From NCBI RefSeq assembly GCF_001507335.1, contig NZ_LMAH01000001.1:372001-436000 (forward strand): a DNA stretch of 64,000 nucleotides, in the 5' to 3' direction. Below are positions 1 to 7,906 of this stretch, in pieces (position 1 is the stretch's first letter; every line of letters begins with the position of its first letter). A program made the position numbers and the translations under genes. Below the pieces are notes generated by a model. It did not search any database. It saw only the letters and a program-made list of their open reading frames with translations, and had not been told where the DNA came from. Origin of the DNA: Chryseobacterium sp. JAH. GTDB lineage: Bacteria; Bacteroidota; Bacteroidia; Flavobacteriales; Weeksellaceae.

Positions 1-363
1 AAGCATCATATTAATCAAACCAATTAAATCAGCATAAACATTTTTATCAGAAAGCTGAAAGCGTATTCCGGTTTTATCAATATTGTTTAAAGTTAATTGA
101 TTGATTTCTTTGATGAAATTCTCTTCATTTTTTTTATCAAAACCCGGCTTTACCTTGATTGTTTTATAATTCCATCCTTCTTTCGGAATGTGTGTATACT
201 CCGGAATCTTTTCTCCTTTTTTAGCTTTATATGGAAGTCCAATATCTAATACTCTCATGCTCATTTGATAGTAAACAGGAGTTGCATAATAAAGAAACAA
301 AAGAGGAATTAAAAGCGCACTGATCATTCCGGCAACATAATGTATTTTTTTATGCTTTCTCAT
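1..363 (-). CDS. Membrane-anchored protein of unknown function (C-terminus beyond the window)
   Basis: The reading frame is open from an ATG at 363 to the window edge, so about 121 residues are visible and the C-terminus is missing. It starts with a basic stretch (MRKHKK) followed by one hydrophobic segment at about residues 8-27 and then a polar region, which suggests a single-pass protein with its bulk outside the cytoplasm. The layout vaguely recalls small ExbD-like anchored proteins, but the start of the transmembrane helix lacks the usual ExbD aspartate, so I do not assign it. It lies downstream of menB on the same strand, with a hairpin at 402-430 between them, so co-transcription is uncertain. 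Confidence 0.6.
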   Translation of the reverse strand, partial: MRKHKKIHYVAGMISALLIPLLFLYYATPVYYQMSMRVLDIGLPYKAKKGEKIPEYTHIPKEGWNYKTIKVKPGFDKKNEENFIKEINQLTLNNIDKTGIRFQLSDKNVYADLIGLINMML

Positions 364-401
364 TTCTTTTATTTTTAGAACTTCACTAAAATTACAAAAT
401 A

Positions 402-430
402 ATAGGTAATGGAAATTACCCATTACCTAT
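402..430 (-). terminator. Hairpin between menB and the downstream membrane protein
   Basis: A perfect 11-bp inverted repeat (ataggtaatgg / ccattacctat) with a 7-nt loop lies just after the menB stop codon on the minus strand. It has only a weak T-rich tail, so it may be a partial terminator or an mRNA-stabilising hairpin. Confidence 0.4.
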
Positions 431-447
431 CACCCATTATTTATATT

Positions 448-1284
448 TTAAGAAATCCACTGATCTTTTCCGAAATCCGGTTTTCTTTTTTCAAGGAAGG
501 CATTTCTTCCTTCTTTTGCTTCTTCTGTCATGTAAGCCAAACGGGTTGCCTCACCTGCGAAAACCTGTTGCCCAACCATTCCGTCGTCGGTAAGATTCAT
601 AGCAAACTTCAGCATTCTGATGGACGTTGGAGATTTAGCTAAAATTTCCTGAGCCCATTCGTAAGCAGTATCTTCCAATTCGTCATGAGGAATTACAGCA
701 TTCACCATTCCCATATCGAAGGCTTCCTGCGCAGAATAATTTCTTCCTAGAAAGAAAATTTCACGTGCTTTTTTCTGTCCGACCATTTTAGCTAAGTACG
801 CTGAACCGTAACCACCATCAAAACTCGTTACATCCGCATCAGTCTGTTTAAAAATAGCGTGTTCTTTACTCGCTAAGGTCAAATCACAAACCACATGAAG
901 CGAGTGACCGCCACCTACAGCCCAACCTGGAACAACTGCAATCACAGCTTTTGGCATAAAACGGATTAAACGCTGAACTTCAAGAATATTCAAACGGTGT
1001 CTTCCGTCTTCACCTACGTACCCTTGCTGACCTCTCGCTTTTTGGTCTCCACCGCTACAGAAAGCCCAAACACCGTCTTTCGAACTTGGCCCTTCTCCTG
1101 AAAGCAATACTACGCCAATGGAAGGATCTTCTGATGCATCGTAAAAAGCATCATACAATTCTGAAGTTGTCTTAGGTCTGAATGCATTACGGATTTCTGG
1201 TCTGTTGAAGGCAATCCTTGCTACACCGTTGCATTTTTTATAAGTAATATCTTCGTATTCCTTTACGGTTTTCCACTCGATCAT
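448..1284 (-). CDS. menB: 1,4-dihydroxy-2-naphthoyl-CoA synthase
   Basis: MenB closes the second ring of naphthoquinone, converting O-succinylbenzoyl-CoA to 1,4-dihydroxy-2-naphthoyl-CoA in menaquinone synthesis. The 278-residue protein is a full-length crotonase-fold enzyme. It shows AFRPKT at 34-39, the oxyanion-hole stretch SGGDQ at 77-81, GWAVGGGHSLH at 120-130 and FDGGYGSA at 155-162, all typical of MenB and not of general enoyl-CoA hydratases. The C-terminal segment with the EGRNAFLEKRKPDF pattern is also characteristic. Menaquinone is the usual quinone of flavobacteria, so the gene fits the host. The other men genes are not in the window. A TAnnTTTG box lies 18 bp upstream of the ATG. 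Confidence 0.96.
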   Translation of the reverse strand: MIEWKTVKEYEDITYKKCNGVARIAFNRPEIRNAFRPKTTSELYDAFYDASEDPSIGVVLLSGEGPSSKDGVWAFCSGGDQKARGQQGYVGEDGRHRLNILEVQRLIRFMPKAVIAVVPGWAVGGGHSLHVVCDLTLASKEHAIFKQTDADVTSFDGGYGSAYLAKMVGQKKAREIFFLGRNYSAQEAFDMGMVNAVIPHDELEDTAYEWAQEILAKSPTSIRMLKFAMNLTDDGMVGQQVFAGEATRLAYMTEEAKEGRNAFLEKRKPDFGKDQWIS

Positions 1285-1301
1285 TCTGTAAAAATTTTTC
1301 T

Positions 1302-1309
1302 CAAAGATA
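1302..1309 (-). promoter_or_regulatory. Candidate -7 box for menB
   Basis: The minus strand reads TATCTTTG, matching the Bacteroidota -7 consensus TAnnTTTG, 18 bp upstream of the menB ATG. No convincing -33 TTTG was seen. Confidence 0.4.
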
Positions 1310-1453
1310 CGGAATTAGAGAGAAATTTAACATTGAATTTTAAGGATAATTCATTGAAATACTTGTATAATTCTAAAAGTAACCAATCATTCTAAACGCT
1401 CGAAATATGTCTAGTTATAGATTTCTCTCTTCATTTAAATTAAAATATCAAAA

Positions 1454-1480
1454 AAAACCGAAGCAAAATGCTCCGGTTTT
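1454..1480 (-). terminator. Terminator of the gyrA-TPR transcript
   Basis: An 11-bp stem with one mismatch (aaaaccgaagc / gctccggtttt) and a 5-nt loop is followed by a run of T on the minus strand. It lies 25 bp past the stop codon of the TPR gene. Confidence 0.75.
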
Positions 1481-1504
1481 ATATTCAATTCAGATACCTG
1501 AATA

Positions 1505-2554
1505 TTATTTTGGCTGTTTGGCCTCAAGTTCAGCTTGTTTAGCTTTCATTTCAGTAGCTTTTGCCTGATTTTTTGTAATACTGTAAATTTCTCTTAACGT
1601 AGTAACTGCATCTAGACTTTCAGGATTGCTTTGATACCACTTTTCTGCAAAAGGTAATGCTTTGTTGAATCTCTCCTTTCTAGCATCAATTAACTTTGTT
1701 GCTTCGTCAGGATTGGATTTTCTCACTGCATTAATGGTTTCAACAGCTTTTGGATCATCTCCTATTGATGTAAATACTAAATTCTGGTAAGCATTATTTA
1801 GCAACGTCGTATTAGTTCCTGCAAGTTCAATAGACTTTTGGAATGCTACAATTGCCTCAGCTTCAGTTGCCGGAGTTTTCGCCTGTAGAACTCCTAAGTT
1901 ATACCAATTGGTTGCATCGTTAGGATTTTTGGCTAATTGCTCTTTCAGATTTGTTAAGAATTTATCTGTATTTCCTGTAGCATACAAAGCAGAACCCTGA
2001 TATTCTTTTAATTTAGCATTATTCGGAAATTTAGCCAAACCTTTTTCAATCAAAGCTAAAGCTTCGTCGTTCTTTTTAGCATTTAAAAGCAGAGTTGATA
2101 AAGTTTCATACAAATCCGGCTCTACACTTTTTGTCTGCTCAGTTTTAAAATCTGTATAATCTTTTGATGATTTTTTAAGCAAATCCCAAGTGTTTTTATC
2201 AAGTGTAGTAACTTCACCTGTCTTTACTGCTTTCGCAGTATAATTAGTCTGAACACCTGTATATCCTGAATTAATTAAATCAGTATAAATTTTGATAGAT
2301 TCATCCACATTATTAGCAAGAGCATAGCTAAGACCTGCATAATACATATATACTTTATCATCCTGCCCACTCGTTTTCATTAAGTTATAAACCTCTAAAA
2401 ACTTTGGTGCTGCAACTGCATAATTCTTCGCCTGATAAGCATCCATTGCCGCTTTATTAGAAGCTTGTAATTGCGCATTTACATCCTTTGCATCTTTCTG
2501 TCCGAAAACAAATGCTGATGAAACGATAGCTATACCTAAAATTAGCTTTTTCAT
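1505..2554 (-). CDS. Exported tetratricopeptide-repeat protein
   Basis: The 349-residue protein starts with a typical signal peptide (MKKLILGIAIVSSAFVFGQ), so it is exported. The rest is helical and contains TPR-like units, recognisable by repeated alanine/tyrosine-rich helices such as AKNYAVAAPKFLEVY near 42-56 and NWYNLGVLQAK near 216-226. The C-terminus is lysine/glutamate/alanine-rich. TPRs mediate protein-protein contacts; the partner is unknown. The gene follows gyrA by 25 bp on the same strand and shares its terminator, so the two are probably co-transcribed. No enzymatic motif is visible. Confidence 0.85.
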   Translation of the reverse strand: MKKLILGIAIVSSAFVFGQKDAKDVNAQLQASNKAAMDAYQAKNYAVAAPKFLEVYNLMKTSGQDDKVYMYYAGLSYALANNVDESIKIYTDLINSGYTGVQTNYTAKAVKTGEVTTLDKNTWDLLKKSSKDYTDFKTEQTKSVEPDLYETLSTLLLNAKKNDEALALIEKGLAKFPNNAKLKEYQGSALYATGNTDKFLTNLKEQLAKNPNDATNWYNLGVLQAKTPATEAEAIVAFQKSIELAGTNTTLLNNAYQNLVFTSIGDDPKAVETINAVRKSNPDEATKLIDARKERFNKALPFAEKWYQSNPESLDAVTTLREIYSITKNQAKATEMKAKQAELEAKQPK

Positions 2555-2579
2555 AATAACAATTTTATTTTTATATTAA

Positions 2580-5171
2580 TTATTCTTCAGAATTGTCTTC
2601 AGCTGTATCTTCTGAATTTTCGTCTTCTGAATTGTTTTCTATTTCCGGAGCGTTACCTTCTTCTGCCGGAAGAATTACTCCTTCCTCACCTTCTAAAAGT
2701 TCATCTTCCTCTACAACATCTTTATCCATTTCAACTTTTGCGATGGCTGCAATTTCGTCATTCTTTTTCAGATTGATCATTTTCACACCCTGAGTATTTC
2801 TACCCATTACACGCATTTCATTCATGTTCATTCTGATAGCAACACCCGATTTATTGATGATCATCAATCCATCGTCGTCAGTTACATTCTGAATTGCAAT
2901 AAGATTACCTGTTTTTTCAGTAATATTTAGAGTGATAACACCTTTTCCACCTCTGTTGGTAATTCTGTAATCCTCTACCGCCGTTCTCTTACCATAACCT
3001 TTTTCAGATACTACAAGAACCGTATCATTTTCCAAGTCGTTGACAACAATCATACCAATTGCCTCATCATTATCTTCCATGCTGATCCCTCGAACTCCGA
3101 TAGAACCTCTACCTACTTCTCTTACTTTTTCTTCAGGGAAACGGATACACTTACCGTTCTTCGTAGCAATCATAATTTGTGATGTACCGTTCGTCAAGTA
3201 AGCCCCCAACAACATATCATTATCTCTAATTTCAATCGCATTTACTCCATTTACTCTTGGACGAGAATAAGCTTCCAATGATGTTTTCTTAATCGTACCA
3301 TTTTTGGTGACCATTACTACGCTCATTTGGTTGACATATTCAGCATCTTTTAAGTTGTTGGTTCTGATATACGCTTTAATCTTGTCATCCGGTTCGATGT
3401 TGATTAGGTTTTGTACCGCTCTTCCTTTTGCAGTTTTAGAACCTTCAGGAATTTCAAATACTCTTAACCAATAACACTTCCCTTTTTCGGTAAAGAACAA
3501 CATATATTGGTGATTGGTCGCAGAAACGATATACTCTAAGAAATCTGAATCTCTTGTCGTTGCCGCTTTATTACCGACACCCCCTCTGCTCTGAATTTTG
3601 TATTCTGAAAGCAACGTTCTCTTCACATATCCTGCGTGAGAAATCGTAAGAACTACCGCTTCATTCGGGATAATATCTTCAATAGACATTTCACCTCCTG
3701 AATAATCTATCTCAGTTCTTCTTTCGTCACCGTATTTTTCTTTAATTTCAACTAATTCATCCTTAATGATTTGGAATCTTCTTGGTTCATTTGCCAAAAT
3801 ATCTTCCAAATTATTAATCTCTTTCATAATAGCCTCATACTCATCACGGATTTTGTCAAGCTCCATTCCTGTCAAACGAGCCAAACGAAGGTCTAGAATA
3901 GCCTGAGCCTGAAGTTCAGACAAATCAAACTCCTGAATAATTCCTTCTTTTGCCGCTTGTGGAGTCGCACTGTGACGGATAATAGAAATCGCTTTATCTA
4001 AAGAATCCTGCGTTCCGATCACCTTCATGAAACCTTCAAGAATGTGTGCTCTTTCTCTCGCTTTTCTAAGCTCATACTCCGTTCTTCTTACGATAATAAC
4101 GTGTCTGTGCTCTACGAAGTGATGAATAATATCTTTTAAGTTCAACTGCTCTGGTCTTCCGTGTACCAAAGCAATATTGTTGACACTGAAAGATGTCTGA
4201 AGTGAAGTATATTTATATAATAAGTTAAGAACAACATTAGGAATCGCATCGTTTTTCAATTCATATACAATACGCATCCCGTTTCTGTCTGACTCATCTC
4301 TGATTTCGTAGATACCAGGAATTTTCTCATCTTTCACGAGCTCAGCTGTTCTGGCAATCATTTCCGCCTTATTAACCTGATAAGGAATCTCCGTTACAAT
4401 AATTGCATTTCTGTTGTGTACTTCTTCAAAGCTCACTTTAGCTCTAAGAACTACTCTCCCTCTTCCGGTATGAAATGCGTCTCTTACACCATCGTAACCA
4501 TAGATAATTCCACCCGTTGGAAAATCCGGAGCAACAATGTGCTGCATCAGTTCGTCAATGGTAATTTCTCTGTTATCAATATACGCTGTAATTGCATCTA
4601 CTGCTTCCGATAAGTTGTGAGGCGCCATATTAGTCGCCATCCCTACAGCGATACCTGAAGTACCGTTTACCAAAAGATTTGGGATTTTTGTAGGCATTAC
4701 GCTTGGTTCCGTCAAGCTGTCATCAAAGTTATTTTGAAAGTCAACCGTTTCCTTATCAAGATCAGATAATATTTCGTCTGAAATTTTCTTTAATCTTGCT
4801 TCGGTATAACGCATTGCTGCAGGCGGATCCCCATCCATTGAACCAAAGTTACCCTGCCCGTCTACTTGTGGATAACGCAAACTCCACGGCTGAGCCATTC
4901 TAACCATTGCATCGTAGACAGAAGAATCTCCGTGTGGATGATATTTACCTAAAACATCTCCTACAATTCTTGCAGATTTTAAGTACTTTCTGTTTGAAAA
5001 AACCCCTAATCCATACATACCGTAAAGTACTCTTCTATGAACAGGTTTCAAGCCATCTCTTACATCCGGTAAAGCTCTTGAAACAATAACGGACATTGAA
5101 TAATCAATGTAAGATGACTTCATTTCATCAACGATGTTGATAGGAATCAATCTTTCTCCTTCTCTTTGCAT
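2580..5171 (-). CDS. gyrA: DNA gyrase subunit A
   Basis: GyrA is the DNA-breaking and rejoining subunit of the A2B2 gyrase that introduces negative supercoils. The 863-residue protein has the winged-helix domain with catalytic Tyr122 (AAMRYTE), the tower and coiled coil, and a C-terminal beta-pinwheel. The GyrA box is QSRGGVG near residue 532, a slight variant of QRRGGKG. The quinolone-resistance region reads [10 protein letters not shown] with Ser83 and Asp87 in E. coli numbering, the wild-type susceptible state. The last 60 residues are strongly acidic (runs of Glu and Asp), a tail known to tune supercoiling in other gyrases. gyrB is not in the window. The TPR gene follows at 25 bp. Confidence 0.98.
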   Translation of the reverse strand: MQREGERLIPINIVDEMKSSYIDYSMSVIVSRALPDVRDGLKPVHRRVLYGMYGLGVFSNRKYLKSARIVGDVLGKYHPHGDSSVYDAMVRMAQPWSLRYPQVDGQGNFGSMDGDPPAAMRYTEARLKKISDEILSDLDKETVDFQNNFDDSLTEPSVMPTKIPNLLVNGTSGIAVGMATNMAPHNLSEAVDAITAYIDNREITIDELMQHIVAPDFPTGGIIYGYDGVRDAFHTGRGRVVLRAKVSFEEVHNRNAIIVTEIPYQVNKAEMIARTAELVKDEKIPGIYEIRDESDRNGMRIVYELKNDAIPNVVLNLLYKYTSLQTSFSVNNIALVHGRPEQLNLKDIIHHFVEHRHVIIVRRTEYELRKARERAHILEGFMKVIGTQDSLDKAISIIRHSATPQAAKEGIIQEFDLSELQAQAILDLRLARLTGMELDKIRDEYEAIMKEINNLEDILANEPRRFQIIKDELVEIKEKYGDERRTEIDYSGGEMSIEDIIPNEAVVLTISHAGYVKRTLLSEYKIQSRGGVGNKAATTRDSDFLEYIVSATNHQYMLFFTEKGKCYWLRVFEIPEGSKTAKGRAVQNLINIEPDDKIKAYIRTNNLKDAEYVNQMSVVMVTKNGTIKKTSLEAYSRPRVNGVNAIEIRDNDMLLGAYLTNGTSQIMIATKNGKCIRFPEEKVREVGRGSIGVRGISMEDNDEAIGMIVVNDLENDTVLVVSEKGYGKRTAVEDYRITNRGGKGVITLNITEKTGNLIAIQNVTDDDGLMIINKSGVAIRMNMNEMRVMGRNTQGVKMINLKKNDEIAAIAKVEMDKDVVEEDELLEGEEGVILPAEEGNAPEIENNSEDENSEDTAEDNSEE

Positions 5172-5319
5172 ATATAACTTTTATTGTAATGATAATCAGA
5201 TGTTTAAAAAACAACCTGAAAACTATTTATTTTGAATATTTAATAACGTGCTAATTTACGAAATTTTTACCGATTTTTGCCGAACTATTTATTCAAATAA
5301 TCTTAAAAATTCTTAAAAT

Positions 5320-5634
5320 ATGAGCGTACTGAGCATTACTTTCCATTGTACGAAAGACAATATAGAAGAATGGGAAAATTACGTGGACGACACTTTGGTT
5401 TTGATGACGGAAAATCTTTTGGATGTCGAAAAATATATCCTCTCTGAGGTACACAGCGACTTCATTGAAGATGGAAAAAACTATAATCTTCTTTTGATTT
5501 TTGATGATGAAGAAAAGAGAACTGAATTTATGGAAAGTGAATTATTAAACATCTCTGAAAGAATCGAAAAAAAGTTCGGACAGGAAGTGATGATATTTAA
5601 TACTTTTTTAAATCCGAAGAAAAAGAAAATCTAA
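5320..5634 (+). CDS. DUF4286 family small protein
   Basis: This 104-residue soluble protein has no signal peptide. Its sequence resembles DUF4286, a small ferredoxin-like alpha/beta domain found in Bacteroidota. The pattern is a hydrophobic strand (VLSITFHCT), a helix with EEWENYVDD, a second strand and a C-terminal strand (EVMIFNTFLNP). The function of this family is not established. It is transcribed divergently from gyrA with about 150 bp between them, and is followed by a strong bidirectional terminator. Conservation beside gyrA in relatives would be informative, but I cannot test it here. Confidence 0.75.
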   Translation: MSVLSITFHCTKDNIEEWENYVDDTLVLMTENLLDVEKYILSEVHSDFIEDGKNYNLLLIFDDEEKRTEFMESELLNISERIEKKFGQEVMIFNTFLNPKKKKI

Positions 5635-5676
5635 TTGAAATTTAGATAAAGTCTTTGCAAGCTCAAAGAAAAATAA

Positions 5677-5700
5677 GGCTGTCCCATTTCTGAGACAGCC
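5677..5700. terminator. Bidirectional terminator between DUF4286 and the next minus-strand gene
   Basis: A 7-bp GC-rich stem (ggctgtc / gacagcc) with a 10-nt loop is flanked by A-rich sequence on the left and T-rich sequence on the right. It can serve both converging genes. Confidence 0.75.
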
Positions 5701-5706
5701 CTATTT

Positions 5707-5988
5707 TTATAAATTGACAATGATAACTGGCCTGCTATGATAAACACGGGGCTGTCTGTATCTTTTGTGGGTATAATACCTGTAAGGTCTTGCCGGTCTG
5801 TAATAGTGTTTCTTGTAATAATGCCTTGGAGCTTTATGATAGGCTACTCTTTTATACTTCATCTTATGGTGGCCACGATGATGATTTTTGTATGATCTAG
5901 GATGATGACGCTGGGTAGGCTCTGCCTGATAAAATGTAATTGCGAAAACAAACAAACACACTCCAATTACTTTAGATAAAAACTTCAT
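5707..5988 (-). CDS. Tiny exported His/Tyr/Arg/Lys-rich protein
   Basis: The 93-residue product has a signal-peptide-like N-terminus (about residues 1-22, hydrophobic core VIGVCLFVFAITFY). The remaining 70 residues are extremely rich in His, Tyr, Arg and Lys, with repeated HHRGHH, HYYKKHYY and YRYYTHKRY motifs. The mature part is therefore strongly basic and low-complexity. It could bind metal, nucleic acid or anionic surface polymers; none of this is demonstrated. Two more tiny exported genes follow upstream on the same strand (6235-6438, 6533-6685), and all three carry the same promoter-like motif upstream (here 6025-6040). No homologue is recognised with confidence. Confidence 0.65.
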   Translation of the reverse strand: MKFLSKVIGVCLFVFAITFYQAEPTQRHHPRSYKNHHRGHHKMKYKRVAYHKAPRHYYKKHYYRPARPYRYYTHKRYRQPRVYHSRPVIIVNL

Positions 5989-6024
5989 AATGATATTAAA
6001 TTTCTAGTTAGGTTCTCAAAAAAT

Positions 6025-6040
6025 TACAATACTAATGCCA
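6025..6040 (-). promoter_or_regulatory. Sigma-54-like -24/-12 motif before gene 5707-5988
   Basis: The minus strand reads TGGCATTAGTATTGTA: a GG and a G(T) separated by exactly 10 nt, as in the sigma-54 consensus TGGCAC-N5-TTGCW but with GT in place of GC. It ends 37 bp upstream of the ATG. The same motif with the same spacing occurs before the next two genes. Confidence 0.45.
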
Positions 6041-6205
6041 AAATTGAGAAGGATTACCATGGAATAACGGAAAAATTCTAAAAATAATATATCCAGTCTT
6101 CAGGTGTTGTTATTTTTTTTGATTTGCTAATTCTATCTTATTGTTTTTGAGGGTTTAAAACTTTCAATAGGATTCAAAAAAATTACAAGTTTAAAATCAA
6201 ATAAC

Positions 6206-6233
6206 AAAAAGCCCCAAATTGGGGCTTTTTTTA
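6206..6233 (-). terminator. Terminator of the 67-residue lipoprotein gene
   Basis: Perfect stem gccccaa / ttggggc (6211-6225) flanked by A5 and T7 tracts, immediately after the stop codon of the gene at 6235-6438. It is symmetrical and could act in both directions. Confidence 0.85.
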
Positions 6234-6234
6234 T

Positions 6235-6438
6235 TTAATGTCTTCCTCTGTGATGACCTCTTTTTTTTACTTGACCGGGTGCATAATGTTTTGCACTTCC
6301 TCCACCATATACTTTCTTAGCATGTCCTGGAGGCATCGGTCTTCGCCCGTGATGATCATGAACAACACACGACACAAGCATCATGCTCACTACACCGACC
6401 ATACTGATTATTTTCACTAATCCTTTCATAACTTTCAC
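6235..6438 (-). CDS. Tiny basic lipoprotein with a PPGHAKK motif
   Basis: This 67-residue product has a lipoprotein signal with the lipobox MLVSC, placing the lipidated cysteine at about residue 24. The mature part is rich in His, Gly, Arg and Lys and carries RRPMPPGHAKKVYGGG, which is shared with the next gene (RRPMPPGHDKKV). Small proteins of this kind are common in Chryseobacterium-type genomes, sometimes under unreliable oxidase-subunit names; I see no support for such a function. The motif TGGCATTATCATTGTA lies 24 bp upstream. The function is unknown; an envelope location is the safest inference. Confidence 0.65.
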   Translation of the reverse strand: MKVMKGLVKIISMVGVVSMMLVSCVVHDHHGRRPMPPGHAKKVYGGGSAKHYAPGQVKKRGHHRGRH

Positions 6439-6461
6439 TTTAATTTTCCATTAAGCACACC

Positions 6462-6477
6462 TACAATGATAATGCCA
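6462..6477 (-). promoter_or_regulatory. Sigma-54-like -24/-12 motif before gene 6235-6438
   Basis: The minus strand reads TGGCATTATCATTGTA, identical in 13 of 16 positions to the motif at 6025-6040 and preceded by the same CTCAATTT sequence. GG and GT are separated by 10 nt. Confidence 0.45.
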
Positions 6478-6532
6478 AAATTGAGTTAAGGAAAAAAAAT
6501 AGTTAATCTAAGTAGTCGAATTACTGTAAAAG

Positions 6533-6685
6533 CTACTTGTTCCTGTTGCTAGGATGTGCTTCCTTTAATTTTTCAACTTTTTTGTCATGTCCCGGTGGCA
6601 TTGGTCTTCGGCTCGGATGTGGAAGACACGACGAAAAAAAACCAGCTAACAATAATGCTGCGATCGTATTTTTTAGAAGTCTCAT
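6533..6685 (-). CDS. Tiny lipoprotein, paralogue of the neighbouring PPGH protein
   Basis: The product is 50 residues when started at the ATG at 6685, which gives a proper lipoprotein signal (MRLLKNTIAALLLAGFFSSC). A longer frame from 6742 would put a non-signal extension in front and overlap the promoter-like motif, so I reject it. The mature part shares RRPMPPGH-KKV with the protein encoded at 6235-6438 and ends in a short charged tail. The two are probably diverged duplicates. The function is unknown. The upstream motif at 6718-6733 again has the GG-N10-GT arrangement. Confidence 0.6.
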   Translation of the reverse strand: MRLLKNTIAALLLAGFFSSCLPHPSRRPMPPGHDKKVEKLKEAHPSNRNK

Positions 6686-6717
6686 ATTTTTTAATTTTAA
6701 TTGAATTAAATGAATGA

Positions 6718-6733
6718 TACAATCAAAATGCCA
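6718..6733 (-). promoter_or_regulatory. Sigma-54-like -24/-12 motif before gene 6533-6685
   Basis: The minus strand reads TGGCATTTTGATTGTA, the third copy of TGGCATT-N3-ATTGTA in 0.7 kb, each placed 24-37 bp upstream of a start codon. Confidence 0.45.
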
Positions 6734-6757
6734 AAAAAACATTATACAAATATCATG

Positions 6758-6798
6758 AGAGAATAATTAGAGAATAATTAGAGAATAATTAGAGAATA
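6758..6798. repeat. 11-bp tandem repeat across a stop codon
   Basis: Three perfect copies of agagaataatt and a partial fourth. The stop codon of the acetyltransferase gene (6789-6791) lies within the array. Probably a slippage duplication. Confidence 0.85.
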
Positions 6799-7283
6799 TT
6801 TTCACTTCTTTTTTCAAGCATTACCAAATCTTTCCATTCGCCGTGAAGCTTTCCTACTTTCTCGCGTATTCCGACACTTCGGAAACCATTTTTTAGGTGA
6901 AATTTTATGGACGCTTCATTTTCAGGGAAAATATTCGACTGTAAAGTCCAAAATCCATGGTTTTCGCTATCGATAATCAGCTTTTTCAATAAAACTGTAC
7001 CTAAACCTTTCCCAACATAATTATGATCAAAATAAATACTAACCTCAGCGACACCTTTAAAGCATTCTCTTTTACTTACAGGTTTTAGAGCGCACCAGCC
7101 AATTACTGTATTGCTTTCATCTTCCAAAACCCAGCGGCATTCATTGATGAAACTGGTATTCCAAACCTCGACATTGGGAAGTTCAGTATCGAAAGTAGCA
7201 ATTCCGCTGTCTATACCCTGTTGAAAAATTTCCATCACCCTCGTTTCGTCATTGGGAAGCATTTCTCTTATTTCGTAGTTCAT
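6789..7283 (-). CDS. GNAT family N-acetyltransferase
   Basis: The 164-residue protein is a complete GNAT domain that transfers an acetyl group from acetyl-CoA to an amine. The acetyl-CoA pyrophosphate loop is seen as VGKGLGTVLLKKL near 94-106 (Q/R-x-x-G-x-G/A type), preceded by the AEVSIYF strand and followed by ENEASIKFHLKNGFR near 126-140. The overall pattern is that of the phosphinothricin/methionine-sulfoximine acetyltransferase subfamily (PAT/MnaT), but substrate cannot be fixed from sequence. It begins 2 bp after the DUF421 gene and is probably co-transcribed with it. Its stop codon is inside an 11-bp tandem repeat. Confidence 0.85.
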   Translation of the reverse strand: MNYEIREMLPNDETRVMEIFQQGIDSGIATFDTELPNVEVWNTSFINECRWVLEDESNTVIGWCALKPVSKRECFKGVAEVSIYFDHNYVGKGLGTVLLKKLIIDSENHGFWTLQSNIFPENEASIKFHLKNGFRSVGIREKVGKLHGEWKDLVMLEKRSENIL

Positions 7284-7285
7284 TT

Positions 7286-7797
7286 TTAATGATATTTTCT
7301 TTTGTTTTTTCTTTTTATTCTTGAATAATGGGTCTGTTTATCTTTTTCATCTTCTGAAATCACACTGATATTTCCATCGACTTCCAAAATCGAAAGTTTT
7401 ACATTTGCAATACTCTCAATACCGTGTTCTCTGATAGATTCATTGAGTTCGTCTACAGTAATTTTCACTTTTCGCAAAGCCACATGATCTATGACGCCAT
7501 CTCTCACTAAAATTACCGGATCGGCTTCCATAAAACTCGCAAATGACCGATTCGAAAACATCAATCTTTTAAAGTGAAATTCGCTGCAAACAAAACCAAT
7601 GCAGCAACAATTCCCCCCTCTAAGGATGTATTTTCTCCCACCATCGCATTCTGTACAGCATTTGAAATCAGAAGTAGCAGCACAACATCTCCCGCATTGA
7701 GTTGCGACAGCTGGTTTTTCCCAAATAGACGGATGGCGATCACCATAAAAAGATAAACACATACGGAGCGGACAACAACATCAAGAATGGGATTCAC
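7286..7797 (-). CDS. DUF421/YetF-like membrane protein interrupted by a -1 frameshift at a slippery site
   Basis: Read as one protein of about 170 residues, this is a typical DUF421 protein with three N-terminal helices (about 1-25, 34-55, 60-80) and a small C-terminal domain containing EADPVILVRDGVI. The frame changes once. The 5' frame starts at a GTG at 7797 and stops at TGA 7561-7563; the 3' frame continues to 7286. Just before the stop is TTTAAAA (7573-7567), phased T TTA AAA, the canonical -1 slippery heptamer, and slipping there gives the seamless family sequence NFTLKRLMFSN. The stop also overlaps an in-frame ATG (TGATG), allowing coupled re-initiation. A deletion of one A, real or by sequencing error, would look identical. 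A GNAT gene follows by 2 bp. Confidence 0.65.
7567..7573 (-). promoter_or_regulatory. Candidate -1 ribosomal slippery heptamer
   Basis: TTTAAAA on the minus strand, in phase T-TTA-AAA with the upstream DUF421 frame, two codons before its TGA stop. It has the form X XXY YYZ. I saw no obvious strong downstream pseudoknot by eye. Confidence 0.35.
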
Positions 7798-7816
7798 TGT
7801 ATGAAAAATTTAAAAT

Positions 7817-7824
7817 CAAATGTA
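7817..7824 (-). promoter_or_regulatory. Candidate -7 box for the DUF421-GNAT transcript
   Basis: The minus strand reads TACATTTG, 19 bp upstream of the GTG start, matching TAnnTTTG. Confidence 0.4.
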
Positions 7825-7841
7825 TGCAATTAGCAGAAATA

Positions 7842-7869
7842 AAAAAACTGCTTTTTCAAGCAGTTTTTT
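7842..7869. terminator. Terminator downstream of the TonB-C-like gene
   Basis: Stem aaaaaactgctt / aagcagtttttt with a 4-nt loop, 37 bp past the stop codon of the gene at 7907-8311. Confidence 0.8.
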
Positions 7870-7906
7870 GGAATTCTATATAGTTTGTTTAATCAATTAT
7901 TTCTGA

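Noticed and set aside
6235..6438. Quinol oxidase subunit naming for the PPGH lipoproteins
   Set aside because: The proteins are tiny, low-complexity lipoproteins without oxidase features; such a name has no support in the sequence.
6533..6742. Longer version of the 50-residue lipoprotein
   Set aside because: The extension would mask a clear lipoprotein signal and run through the promoter-like motif.
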